A stretch of 64,000 nt of DNA from Histoplasma ohiense (Eukaryota > Ascomycota > Eurotiomycetes > Onygenales > Ajellomycetaceae), in NCBI GenBank assembly GCA_017607445.1, contig JAEVHH010000006.1:3038001-3102000 (forward strand). Reading direction: 5' to 3'. The notes under the pieces are model-generated. The model had not been told where the DNA came from. It searched no databases and saw only the letters and a program-made list of their open reading frames with translations. Positions 47,255 to 59,024 of the stretch are shown piece by piece. Both the position numbers and the translations under genes were made by a program. The number at the start of each line of letters is the position of its first letter. Position 1 is the stretch's first letter.

Positions 47255-47367
47255 TGCTCATACATTGACTAGGCTATTTACAATGACAGAGATCATGATT
47301 GCATTCACTTGCATCTTCTGCTTAAATCTCCAGCTAGCTTTCTGCTCCTTGAGCTCTTATCCATGTT

Positions 47368-48399
47368 TTAGAGTGAGAGCTCATCTTTTCCCTGTTCTTG
47401 CCTATCCACAGACAACACAGCATTTACACATGTGGGGGGTTTACTCAGAGTGATCATATTCAGACATTGATTTGTGAAATGCTCTGACTTGTTGCAGCAT
47501 ATGCAGACTTCTCTGGCAATTCAGTCGACAGCATCCTTCCCTGAGATGTTGGAGACTCTCAGGCAACTTGCATTTACATGTGGGACTCAGTTCATTGATT
47601 CTGGTTCAGAGGTGGGGGGTGCTGCAGAGCAGTTCAGAGCATACACATTTGTTTGACAGAATTCTCTGCAGTTTTGAAGCACATGGAACTGAGATAGATC
47701 ATTGTCCAACAGACAAAGATCAGCACAGAATTCACTATATGTTGAGAGCTTCAGACATTCTACACTTCAGTTATACAATTGAAAGTTCAAGTTCTTGAAC
47801 AATATGTTGATCTTGACAGCATCATTCCAGTCTTGCCCATCTGCTTCTAGGAGCTTGTGATCAAATTCAGAAAGATAAGTTGTCAACACAACATTCATCT
47901 GACAAGTTCAATTAAGCCAGTCTAACACCTTGACTTGAAGTGTAGAATCAAGAAAGAGAGAGTTGAGTTGTTGAAAGACTAGCTCTGGCATACACTGATG
48001 GTTCTGGCAATGACTCATCCAGGGTTGAAATTTTGCTAACACATCACCATCCAATCTGCTATGAATATACCACACTTGATTGAATAGCGAGTCTATTGCT
48101 TGTCCATCAATGTTCAATTTGGCATTCACTTTTGACTTTCACATGAGGTAGAGTGCTAGATCTCCCTCATATTTGTCAAGGATTGAGAGCTTCTCTCTTG
48201 AGGGCTTTTTGTGAGGTGTGGGTGTAGAAGGAACAGTGAATACAGAAGTGCTCATCTCAGCAAGTCATCATTGCAATTCAGCCATCTGTAGTGCCTGCTG
48301 CTGAAGAATGCTTTGTAGGTCTAAGTTATCGTCCGCCGCATTCAGATGTGGTGGGTGTTTGTAGAATTGCTCATAGTTCATTTCAATATCTAAGAACAT
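47368..48399 (-). pseudogene. Family C gag (copy C1)
   Basis: Starts MFLDIEMNYEQFYKH; Gln-rich segment (LQSILQQQALQMAELQ); capsid-like part (YLMWKSKVNAKLNIDGQAI with one stop); CCHC knuckle CICCNKSEHFTNQC near 47480. Ends at TAA 47368-47370, a stop shared with C2 at the same place, so it is likely the genuine gag end. About 343 codons. A few TGA stops make it non-functional. Confidence 0.88.
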
Positions 48400-48751
48400 A
48401 TAATAATAAAAAAAAAAAAGAAAAGGAATACTCAGTCCTCTCACAGGCACTATTCACAGTGTTGCAGTGCTAAGCTTGATCAAGCTTCTTCATGAACACT
48501 ATTCACAGCATTATGGTTCGTAGGCACTCGGGCCTCATAGAACACAGTCAATTGTGTTTCAGATGCTTAGACACAACAGCCTATATAACTAACAATAAAA
48601 GCACTCAGATTCACAAGGAATCTCTTGTAACAACTAGACACTCGAGTCTGTAAACAACACACTCAAGCATAAGAACTGGTAACAACACACTCAGGCATAA
48701 GAACTAATAACAAGACACTCAGACCTTAAATGCAGAAGAATCAATTCATAA
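48400..48751 (-). other. C1 leader with primer-binding site
   Basis: TTATGAATTGATT (reverse strand, 48739-48751) abuts the 5' LTR and is the exact complement of AATCAATTCATAA in that LTR (plus strand about 48805-48817). The rest of the leader carries repeated ACTCAGG/ACTCGAG-type short motifs (48650-48725) and no gene. Confidence 0.75.
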
Positions 48752-49222
48752 TATAACAGACATACTTCAATTAACAATTTGATACTATTCTAATTACAGA
48801 TTATGAATTGATTAAGAAAAGAAAGAGAAAAGAGATCAGAAGAAAAGGTTGTACAAAGAAGGTTCTTATAGAGGAAAGTTCAGAGCAGAAGAATATCAGA
48901 AGCCACTTCACAGTGAAGTGTGGAGCAGAAGAACATTAAAGAATACACATAAGAATTGTTAGAGACTACACAAGTGCGGAGTGTGGGGTGGGGGAATCAT
49001 TGAGAGCTACATGGAAGAATCGTTAGAGACTATGTGAGTGCGGAACACAGAGCGGGAGAACATTAGAAGCTATATAGAAGAATTGTTAGAAACTATATGA
49101 GCACAGAGCACAGAGCAGAAGAACATCGAGGGTTATGTGAGGTCACAGCAACCAGGAACAAGCAAGTGCAGAAGAGGAGTTGATTGTGTAAGTTGATTAC
49201 TAATAAGTGCTAACCCATCACA
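48752..49222 (-). repeat. 5' LTR of C1 (471 bp)
   Basis: Same length as its partner but more mutated at its outer end (TATAACAGACATACTTCA versus TGTAACGGGCGTACTTCG). Confidence 0.94.
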
Positions 49223-49227
49223 CAGTC

Positions 49228-50053
49228 ATCAGTATCTTCACAATTTTCTTCATCAGCTCTTCAGTCAACTTCTTCTTCATCAATCTCTTCTCAATCAATC
49301 CCTCTATCACAGAGCTCTTGAAGCTCATCACTTTCAAAAATCCCTTCTTCACACTCTTCTCTTTCTCTAACATCTTCACTCTGAAAGAATCAGACACAAT
49401 TATAATCTTCAAAATCTGCACCTCTGCAGGCTCAGCTGCTGCTCAGTGCTGGAATTATAGAGCATTTGCCTCTGCTCTGCTCTGAGCAGACAGCATCACC
49501 AGATGAGATGTGTTCAATCATTTTATCAAATAATAAAGACAACTTTTGTGGCTGGTCATGTTCTTCTCAGCTGCCACCCCCACAAAGATAAACACTCACC
49601 CACACATAATGCACTTCAGAAGAGGTGTATCATGCATCTAACATCATTATCAGTATATCAACATTGCTAAAAGCAATACTATCTATTCAAAAGCAAATTT
49701 GAAGAAAAAGAAAAAGGAAATAAGAATTAAAGAGGATTACTCACAGATTTGCAGAATTTCCCTGCAGAGACACAAGTCTCACAACACTTTCAGACATTTG
49801 ACTTCAATGTACATCAGAAGTCAACATCTCTCAGCTTGAGAACACAACATTCACACAGAATTCAACTGTTGTGTGTCATGTGATTAGAGCTAGAGCAATA
49901 TAACAAGCAAACAGCAAATGACACTATACAGAAACAAGCTAGTGACACACATGATCACACTAATAACACCACTGACAAGAAACACCAACAATAATACATG
50001 ATAAGCACTCAAGGAACAACTTACTTAAAATCAGAGTAATCAAAAGAGCCCAT
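49228..50053 (-). pseudogene. Antisense six-cysteine gene of family B (copy B3), 5' half
   Basis: Starts at 50053 (MGSF..., then GTAAGT donor). The cysteine exon lies at about 49880-49740 and the Glu/Lys-rich block at 49218-49421 reads MQILKIIIVSDSFRVKMLEK. Interrupted by C1 after KKIVKILMT. Stops are present. Confidence 0.62.
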
Positions 50054-50396
50054 TTCAATATAAAAAAGAGAAGAGAGAGAGAACAATGATATAAAAAATT
50101 TAAAAATTTTTTGAGAACAAGAAATCACAGCAGAAGAGACAAGAAGCTTTGATGATGATCAAGTTAAAAGAGAAGAGAAATCTTCAAGAGAAAAGAAATT
50201 CTTTTTGCTTCTCTGCACACAATCTCTAGCAATCAAAGAATCCACCAATTCCATCTCATTAGAAAATCAATAACAACACATATACAAGCTATCTAGAGGA
50301 CACAATTGATATACTGCTATCAACAAGCAGAACTTACAATATAGAAATGCAATTATCTACTAGCAAGCAATCTATACAATCACTGAGAGCAGCTCT

Positions 50397-50415
50397 TATA
50401 AAAAAGAGAGACAAT
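50397..50415 (+). other. Polypurine tract of B3
   Basis: AAAAAAGAGAGACAAT directly before the 3' LTR; primes plus-strand DNA in LTR elements. Confidence 0.7.
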
Positions 50416-50686
50416 TGTAATGCACTCATTTATTATTTCCTTATTATCTTCACTTATTCTTACCTCTTTCCATTATACTCTCACTACCACTATTTCTATA
50501 TGTATATATATATCAATGTATGTATTTCACACATCTTCTTTCTCTTTCTTTTCTTTCTTAGCGATTAGCTACACTACGCTATGTTACACTACTATACTAT
50601 ATTACTTTATAATATATTACTATTATCTCTGCTACACTATAAACTATCTTCTACTGTTACTCTTCACACTGTCACTACACCTCACA
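50416..50686 (+). repeat. 3' LTR of B3 (271 bp)
   Basis: TGTAATGCACTC to ACCTCACA, same length as the 5' LTR. Keeps GCGATTAG intact (50559-50568). Confidence 0.94.
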
Positions 50687-50691
50687 ATTGT

Positions 50692-51541
50692 GTGGCTTAT
50701 CTTGATGATATTGTAATCTATTCAAACATGCTTGATGAGCATATCATCCATGTTAAGAATGTGCTGGAATGATTAAGATGTTGAGGACTATATGCCAAAC
50801 TTAGTAAGTGTATATTTCATACAACAGAAATTGAATTTTTGAGTTTTGTGATTACCATGCAGAACATTACTGTTGAGAAATGTCATATCAACACAATTCT
50901 AGATTGATCAGAACCACAAACTATAAATGAATTACAAATATTTCTAGAATTTGTCAATTTCTATCATCAATTCATATACAAGTTCTCAATAATAACAGCA
51001 CCTCTGACCAAATTGTTAAAAGGTTACAAAATGAAAAGAGGGAAGAATAACACATCTGTTCAGTTAGACAAAACTGCAAGCATGCAATTTTGCAGTTAAA
51101 AGAATGCTTTACAAAATCACTGTTGTTGATTCACTTTGATTCACAGTGAAAACTCTGTATAGAAACAGATGGATCTGATGTTGCAATCACCACAGTAATA
51201 TCACAATTAATGAATGATAGTCACTGACACTCAATTGTGTTTTGATCTAGAAAGCTCACAGAAACAGAAAGACATTATCAAACATATAATCTAGCAATGT
51301 TGCCAATTGTAGAAGCTTTCAGACAATGATATCACTATTTATATAATAGCAGACACTCAATAACTGTTTTATCTGATCATGTCAACCTTCAGCACTTCAT
51401 GACAACAAAGCAGTTAAATAAATATCAGATTCACTGAATGAAAATACTCTCAGCATTTGATTTTGAAATAGAGCACTGTTCTGAAAAAAATAATCTCACA
51501 GATGCACCAAGTTGTCACTCAGATTTTGTAAAACATACAGC
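50692..51541 (+). pseudogene. Family A pol (copy A3), RT end and RNase H
   Basis: Continues the RT frame with VAYLDDIVIYSN, thumb and RNase H (IETDGSDVAITTVIS), ending after PSCHSDFVKHTA where hAT sequence begins. Equivalent to 60004-60860 of A1. Confidence 0.85.
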
Positions 51542-53112
51542 TAGACTGACCGGTGGGATCATGAATTTCACATTTGATTTGGTTTGATTTGATCCCAGTC
51601 CATTTCTTGGCGTGATTTCCAGTGGGACCAGAATCAGAATGGGAGTGTATAAAGGGACCAAAATTTTCAGAAATGAAGTGTAAAAGAACCAGATTTAGAT
51701 CTAATATGACTATTATGAAATAAACAAAATTTATTATTCCATGCAAAGTGACTGACTATAAAAAATAAGAATGTGATCTGGGACTGATCATGATTTTAAC
51801 TCAAGTTTGGTCCCATTCTGATGATTATGTAATACATGACAATTGATAATGATTATTGATAACACTCACAAACTCATTAATACTATATACAATCATAGTC
51901 AATTTTTTCCTCCACTATATCATTGAAAGAGAATTCTGTCACAATAGAATTCTTATCAACAATTTCTTTTTCTTTTCCATGCTTAATCATCATCAATTTC
52001 TTTATAGTTTCTTCTTGTAATTGATTATAATGATAGTGATAAATATTTTGACTTGAGTTAAACTTTCTCTTCATATCAACTTCTGTTAATGAAATTGTCA
52101 GAATATCATATGTCATCATTGTCACTGTTGAATACTGACTGCTGATCATCCTCCACAGATCTAAAATAGATTTTCCTTTGATATTAACAGAATCATTATA
52201 TAGATAGCAGTCAAATTCAGTATTGCAAGAATTTTGTTTGCTCAGATTTTCAGCAGCAATCAACAAATGCAAATTCTTAATCAATATTAGTAACAGATTA
52301 ATATCAATATCTCAGTGAGTATTATAAAAAAAAGTTACTAATCAAAGAATCATACTCTATTGACTCTTCAATTTGAGTATTATTCTATTCATATTGTTGA
52401 TAGTTGTTGTTGTAGTATGTTCAAGCTATATCAACATAGATTTGTCATTCTTCCACTGTCCAATCCCCAGAAGTATATGCATTGATTCAATGAGAGAGAT
52501 CAAGTACAGCAGCAACAGTATAGTAATCAGCAAATGATTGATTGATTCTCACATAATATTCTGCAAGTTTGTCTTGCACTCTTTCAATTGCTGTAGAAAT
52601 AACTCTATCTCAGAATTGTTCTTCTTGTACATGAGTCATCTGTGTTTTCAAATGAGTAAATAAACTGTTGTATATTCATCAAGAAGCTTGCATCATTGAT
52701 GTTACTGTAATAGACACAGTCTTTATTGTTTTGTAAAAGATAAACAACAATTCAACAACATATTTTAACTGTGTCCACTCTGTATCAGAAAGTTTCAGAG
52801 CACAAATTTTCTCTCACTCAGAATTCTGAATCCAATGATTCACAGCATCTTTTAGTTGAAATGCTTAAACTGTCATTTTATAAGTAGAACTTCACTGTGT
52901 TTGAACATTTTGTATCATATTAAGAGGAGGAACTGAGCTGTGGATGACTTGAATATCATGAAATTGTTGTTGTTGTTTGAGAGAAGTACTGATTGCATTG
53001 ACAATATGACAAATCTAAAAAAAGATAATGAGATAGTTAGCAAATTGATCAATTTTCACTGAAGCATTATCAAATATCATTACCTTGCAAAGGGTTGATG
53101 AGAATGTGATGT
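51542..53112 (-). mobile_element. hAT element remnant
   Basis: Begins at a sharp break in A3 with GACTGACCGGTGGGATC. About 340 bp of terminal sequence hold several GGGACCA/TGGTCCC motifs, as in hAT subterminal regions. The transposase follows and is cut at 53113 by C2. Only one end is in the window, so terminal repeats and 8-bp duplication cannot be tested. Confidence 0.8.
51883..53112 (-). pseudogene. hAT transposase, C-terminal part
   Basis: The minus strand shows the hAT catalytic-domain tail (WIQNSE, LKLSDTEWTQLKYVVELLFI, FYKTIKTVSI, KLAEYYVRINQSFADYYTVA, AVLDLSH) followed by the dimerisation region (LDLWRMISSQYSTVTMM, ILTISLTEVDMKRKF, NQLQEETIKKLMMIKHG). A 133-codon open stretch covers the last part (52284-51883); the rest carries TGA stops. 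The N-terminal BED finger and the first catalytic residues are missing. Confidence 0.85.
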
Positions 53113-53647
53113 TGTGATGGGTTAGCACTCATTAGTAATTAACTTACGCAATCAACTCCTCTTCTGCACCCGCTTGTTTCTGACTGTTGTGATCTTGCAT
53201 AATCCTTGATGTTCTTCTGCTCTGTGCTCTGCACTTGTATAGTCTCTAATGATTCTTCTGTATAGCTTCTAACATTCTCTCACTCTGTGTTCTGTACTTG
53301 TATAGTCTTCAATGATTCTTCTGTGTAGTCTTCAATGATTCTTCTGCTTCACACTCTGTGCTTGTGTAGTTTCTAATGATTCTTCTGTGTAGCTTTCAAT
53401 GATTCTTTCACTTCATGCTCTGCACTTGTGTAGTTTCTAATGATTCTTCTGTATAGTCTTTAACATTCTTCTGCTCTATGCTCCACTGTGAAGTGGCTTC
53501 TGATATTCTTTCACTCTGAAATTCTCTCTATAAAAATCCTCTTTGTACAATCTTTTCTTCTGATTTCTTTTCTCTTTCTTTTCTTAATCAATTTGTAATC
53601 TGTAATTAGAATAGTATCAAATCATTAATTGAAATACACTCATTACA
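53113..53647 (+). repeat. 5' LTR of C2 (535 bp)
   Basis: TGTGATGGGTTAGC to CATTACA. It is 64 bp longer than the C1 LTR, exactly one tandem unit. Self-primer AATCAATTTGTAA at 53586-53598. Confidence 0.93.
53200..53500 (+). repeat. 64-bp minisatellite inside family C LTR
   Basis: Repeated CT-rich units of the form TAGCTTCTAA, then CATTCTTCTGCTC, then TGCACTTGTGTAGTCTC. Also at 3310-3600, 43450-43670 and 48920-49150. Confidence 0.85.
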
Positions 53648-53660
53648 TTACAAATTGATT
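53648..53660 (+). other. Primer-binding site of C2
   Basis: TTACAAATTGATT touches the LTR and is perfectly complementary (13 of 13) to AATCAATTTGTAA within it. Confidence 0.8.
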
Positions 53661-54010
53661 CTTCTGTGTTTAAGATCTGAGTGTCTTGTTATTAATTCTT
53701 ACATTCAAGTGCATTGTTACCAGTTCTTATGCTTGAGTGTGTTGTTTACAGACTTGAGTGTCTAGTTGTTACAAGAGATTTCTTATGGATCTGAGTGCTT
53801 TTATTGTTAGTTATATAGATCATTATGTCTAAGCATCTGAAACACAATTGACTGTGTTCTATGAGATCTGAGTGTCTATAAACTGTAATGCTGTGAATAG
53901 TATTCATGAAGAAGCTTGATCAAGCTTAGTGCTGCAACACTGTGAATAGTGTCTGTAAGAGAACTGAGTGTCTACAAGTATTCCTTTTCTTTTTTTTATA
54001 TTATTATTAC
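53661..54010. other. C2 leader
   Basis: No gene. Short GAGTGTCT/GAGTGCTT motifs recur, as in the C1 leader. Confidence 0.5.
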
Positions 54011-55042
54011 ATGTTCTTAGACATTGAAATGAACTACAAACAATTCTATGAACATTCATTGCACTTGAATGTGGTGGACAATAACTTAGATCTATGAAGC
54101 ATCCTCCAGCAGCAGATGCTACAGATGACTGAATTGCAACAATGACTTGCTGAGATGAGCACTCTCACATTCACTGTTTCTTCTACACTCATGCCTCATG
54201 AAAAGCCTCCAAGAGAGAAGCTCTCAATCCTCAATAAATATGAGAAAGATCTAGCACTCTATCTTGTATGAAAGTCAAAAGCAAACATCAAATTGGACAT
54301 TGATGGATGAGCAATAGGCTTGCTATTCAATCAAGCATGGTATATCCATAGCAGATTGGATGACAATGTGTTAGCAAAATTCCAATTCTGAATGAGTCAT
54401 TGCCAGAACCATCAGCATATGTCAGAGCTAGTCTTTCAACAATTTGACTCTCTCTTTCTCAATTCTACACTTCAAGCCAAGGTGTTAGACTGGCTTAATC
54501 AAACTCATCAGATGAATGTTGCATTGACAACTTATCTTTCTGAATTTGATTGCAAGCTTCTAGAAGCAGATGGGCAAGACTGAGATGATGCTATCAAGAT
54601 CAATATATTGTTCAAGAACTTGAACTTTCAATTGCATAACTGAAGTGTAGAGTATTCAAAGCTCTCAACATACAGTGAATTCTATACTGATCTTTGTCTA
54701 TTGAACAATGATCTGTCTCAGTTCTGCATGCTTCAAAATTATAGAAAATTCTGTCAAACAAATGTGTATGCTCTGAACTGCTCTGCAGTGCCCCCCACCT
54801 CCAAATCAGAATCAATGAACTGAGTCTCATATGTAAATGCAAGTCACTCAAGAGTTCTCAACATCTCAGAGAAGAATATCACTGACTGAATTGTCAGAGA
54901 AGTCTGCATACACTGTGACAAGTCAGAGCACTTCACAAATCAATGTCTGAATGTGATTGCTCTGAGTAAACCCCCCACACACATAAATACTGTGTTGTCT
55001 GTGAATAGACAAAAACAGAGAAAAGATGAGCTCTTGCTCTAA
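54011..55042 (+). pseudogene. Family C gag (copy C2)
   Basis: MFLDIEMNYKQFYEH start, capsid-like part with MSHCQNHQHMSELVFQQFDS, and knuckle CIHCDKSEHFTNQC at 54905. Ends at TAA 55040-55042, same position as in C1. Internal TGA stops. Confidence 0.87.
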
Positions 55043-55155
55043 AATGCAGATGAGAGCTCAAGAAGCAGAAAGCTAGCTGAAGATTTGAGCAGAAAATGCA
55101 AGCAGATGTAATCATAGTCTCTGTCATTGTAAATAGTCTAATCAATGTATAAGCA

Positions 55156-57485
55156 ATGATAGACAGTGGTTTCCTTCATTACACTCTTATAGACACTCAG
55201 CTGATTGAGAAGTATAAGCTTCAGTGTATTCTCTTTCTCAAACTGTATAAACTCAGTGAATTTGACAGCCTCAAAGAATCCATCTTCTACAATATGATAA
55301 GATTTAATATTGATGTAGAAGAATATGAGAAAAAGAATGTATATGTATACAAAATACAAGATCTTGAGTATGATCTAATACTCAGTCTATCATGACTCAC
55401 AGAATTTGAAACCTTGTTGAATGCATGCAATCACTGTCTTATTTTTTCAGAAGGCAATCATGTTTATAAGAAGGATGTTGATAGAACCACTGATCTCACC
55501 CAGATATCAGTGGAAGTGTACAAACTACTAACTCATCAAGCATATGAGAAGAAGAACATCCAAGTGTTCACTGCTAGTATGACAGATATCAAGAAAGTGT
55601 TAGAAAAGTTAGAACTCAAAGATCTCAAGAAACTGTGCAAGAAACTATTCAAATTGTACAAAGACTTTGCAGATATGTTCAATGAGAAAGAAGCTGAAAA
55701 GCTTCCCCCTCATCAAGAACCTGATATAGATCATACAATTGAGCTTATCAAGAAAGACAGTAAGAATCTGCAACTGCTCTGAGATTCTCTTTACAGCATG
55801 TTGTGTGATGAGCTCTTTGTTCTATAAAAAACACTCAATGAATTACTGAATAAAGATTTCATTCATATTAGCAACTCATCTGCTGCAGCATCTGTACTGT
55901 TCACAAAGAAATCAGAAGAAGGCTTATGATTCTGTGTTGACTACTGAGAACTCAATAAGATTACACAGAAGAACTGATACTCTCTCTCACTTATCAATGA
56001 AACACTTGAATGAATAGAAAAAATAAAATGATTTACAAAGCTTGACATCTCTGCAGCCTTCTATAAGATAAGGATTAATGAAGGTGATGAATGGCTAACC
56101 ACTTTTCATACACATTATGGATTATATGAATGGACAGTGACCCCCTTTGGATTAGCAAATGCCCTGAGCATGTTTCAGAAATACATTAACTGAGCTCTAC
56201 AAGATCTGCTTGATGAGATTGTCTCAGTGTATATGAACAATATTCTGATCTTCACTGATGGACTGCTCACTGAGTACTGCAAGTATGTACAACAAATGCT
56301 TGACCATCTATATAAAGCTGAACTGCAAGTGGACATTGACAAATGTGACTTTGAGATCAAGTCTACAATCTATCTAGAATTCATCATCAAAGCTGAAAAA
56401 GGTGTATGCATGAATTCTAAGAAGATGGAAGCAATTCTCAACTGAAAGACATCAGTCTCAGTAAAAGAGACTAGAAGCTTTCTAGAATTCATCAACTTCT
56501 ACTGAAGATTCATCAAAGACTTCTTCAATATTGTATGATCACTGACAGATCTGATCTAGAAAGACACTGTATTTCAATGAACTGATGAAGCAGATGCAGC
56601 ATTCAAAAAGCTGAAGCATATGTTCACAAATGCCTCAATACTGCAATCATTCAATTCAGATAAGTATACAATTCTTGAAACAGATGTCTTGAATTATGTA
56701 GTAGATGGAGCACTAATACAATATGATAATGAAGATATTCTACAACTCTGTGCCTTCATTTCAAAAAAAATGTCATCTGCTGAATGCAACTATGAAATCT
56801 ACAACAAGAAGCTTCTAGTGATCATACAATGTTTCAAAGAATAAAAGTCTGAACTTATGAGTGTTGAGAAGTTTGAGATTGTTATCAATCATAAGAACTT
56901 AGAATACTTCACAATCATTTGTAAGCTCATTGAAAGATATATACATTGATCATTGTTTCTTAGCTGTTTTTCATTCACAATTCATTATCAATCTGAAGTA
57001 GAGAACACTCTTGCAGATGCTCTGTCTCATCAAGAACAAGATATGCTATCTGATAATCTAGATGACAGATGGAAACACTGAGAGCATTGATTAATCAATT
57101 CTGTGATTATAGAAAGTTCTACACAATCAGACAAACCTCATATACATATCAATCAGTTCTGAGCTCAAGAACCCTCACTTGAAGAACAATGGAGACTAGC
57201 AGTAGAAGCAGATGAATTCTGACAGCAAGCTGTCAAAGCTGTATGAAGTAAAGCATCTCAATTCAGTGCAGATGTATACTCAAGAACAGATATCTCAGCA
57301 TATTTGATTGATGATGACAACTGCTTATACTTTTGAGATAGATGATGAGTCTCTGATTCAGAATCTCTATGAACACAGATCATGCAAGAAATTCATAACT
57401 CATCAATGATCAGACACTCAGAATGTGAAATCATGTACAACATCATCATTCAAGAATTCTACTGATCAGATATGTTGAAAGACAT
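55156..57485 (+). pseudogene. Family C pol (copy C2), truncated
   Basis: Protease MIDSGFLHYTLID, the connector (EKNVYVYKIQDLEYDLILSL; DIKKVLEKLELKDLKKLCKK), RT with YMNNILIF at 56230 (YMDD mutated to YMNN), RNase H ILETDVLNYVVDGAL at 56655, then the integrase zinc region up to YWSDMLKDI at 57480. The distance from gag ATG to this ATG is 1145 bases, identical to C1. Cut by A1. Confidence 0.88.
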
Positions 57486-57756
57486 TGTAATAGGCGCAAC
57501 GGAGATATCTATATTAGAAAATAGCTATATGGCGATAGAAGAACACAGAACACGCCAGAATTAATGAAGAGGGACATAGCGCACGGCACCATAGACAGCT
57601 GTAGTGTGTGGTGGTCGCCTATATAATGCTTGCTGATATCTGTAGATATTAGGAGATCAGTGATTAGCTTTGAGTAATAGAGATTGCTACCTTCTTAACA
57701 TTCTACATGCATACTTCACACTACTTTCATAATTATACCTACAACCACCTCTTACA
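57486..57756 (+). repeat. 5' LTR of A1 (271 bp)
   Basis: TGTAATAGGCGCAACGG to CTCTTACA; about ten CG pairs kept in U3. Self-primer AGTGATTAG at 57659-57667, primer site CTAATTGCT at 57760-57768. Confidence 0.94.
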
Positions 57757-57861
57757 ATTCTAATTGCTCTTAACTTTATTTGAGTGGTCCGTTGTTACGC
57801 ACACCTACAATAAAGCATGCAACATTAGTTAAAACACGCAACATTAGTTAAAACACACAAG

Positions 57862-58950
57862 ATGGTTTCAACACATGCAAGATTCCTTGAAAACCAACCT
57901 GAATCTTCTACTGCCTCTGATGATCACAATGCGCGTTTGCAACAGTTGAATGATCAAATTTGTGAACAAGAGCAGCAATTAGCTATTCTGCATGCACAAC
58001 AGCAGCTCAATGAGTTGAAAGTGCAGATTTGTGGAGATACTCTCATTAAGCCCCAATTAACTCAGAATATCACCACAGAACCACTGCAAAATCAATCTGC
58101 AAACAATACAGATGATGATAATGAAACACCACTGAGGTTGAAGATTAAGAACTATTATCAAGGAAAAAATATATTAGAATTCAAGAACTATAAAGATCGC
58201 ATGTTGACTCTCTTTACACACCACCACTGATATTATCAAAAGAAAGAACACAAGATAAATGATGCTAAACTCTATCTTGACACCCATGTTAAGCAGAAAT
58301 GGTTGAATTTTGTATCATCATATGAGAGATGTGGAGGAGCAACACTGTTAACTTTTGATGATATGTTATCACACCTAGAAATGCAAATTAACAATCCACA
58401 GAACCAGCACTGATTAGTGAGTCAAAAGTTTCAAGATGCAAAGCAACAAGAATGGCAATTGATATGCAATTTCTCTAAATATCTCAAAGACTGAGAATAC
58501 TACTTACCCCCATATAGCAAAGAACAAAGAATGGATAACTTGTGTAGTAAGACATTGAAGATATTACACACAGAACTCAACTGTTGAAATCAAGAGCCTC
58601 AGAACTATGAAGAGTTGCTTTGAACTCTACAGACTCTCAAGAAAAATATGTCAGAGTGACAGCATACTATTCACAAAGAAAGACCTGCAATATTCATAGA
58701 GAATCAGCATCATTCTGATAAATCTAGCAACCATTGAAACAAGAGGAAATGAGAGGAACAAACAGATTCAACTGAACAAATCAAGAAAGATAAATATAAC
58801 TGAATAAAGAAGTGTTCTCACTGCCATAAGAAGAGTCATATTGCAAATGATTGTTGGATGTTACACCCTGAAAAGTGCAATCAAGTTTGATAAGCAAAAA
58901 ATCAGCAATTCCAATTGTAGAAGCAGCTGCTGCATTGAGAATACAAACAA
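57862..58950 (+). pseudogene. Family A gag (copy A1)
   Basis: Opens MVSTHARFLENQPESSTASD, then a Gln/Leu-rich coiled coil, a 122-codon open block, capsid-like region (INDAKLYLDTHVKQKWLNFV) and zinc knuckle CSHCHKKSHIANDC at 58813, in frame with the ATG. Few stops, all TGA. The end is approximate. Confidence 0.87.
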
Positions 58951-59024
58951 CTAGACTGTGAGATAAACAATTATTGATGATGAATATGTGGATGCTGACA
59001 GAAGCAGGATGGTCGATGGTGTGA

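Larger units (their letters stand above)
43278..49222 (-). mobile_element. Complete Ty3/Gypsy family C element C1 (5945 bp)
   Basis: LTRs of 471 bp (43278-43748 and 48752-49222), 5-bp duplication, gag and pol on the minus strand, no antisense gene. It keeps the most CG pairs and the longest open frames of all Gypsy copies here, so it is probably the youngest of the complete ones. Confidence 0.95.
29865..50686 (+). mobile_element. Ty3/Gypsy family B, copy B3, with B4 and C1 nested
   Basis: LTRs of 271 bp at 29865-30135 and 50416-50686 in plus orientation, with 5-bp target duplication. Interrupted in RT by B4 (32841-40263) and in the antisense gene by C1 (43278-49222). Without them B3 is about 7.4 kb, like B2 and B4. 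Confidence 0.95.
53113..57485 (+). mobile_element. Ty3/Gypsy family C, copy C2, 3'-truncated by A1
   Basis: 535-bp 5' LTR, gag and pol to the integrase zinc region. Ends at 57485, where the A1 LTR begins. Confidence 0.9.

Noticed and set aside
53200..53500. CRISPR-like array
   Set aside because: Units are contiguous tandem repeats with no unique spacers, inside an LTR of a fungal element.
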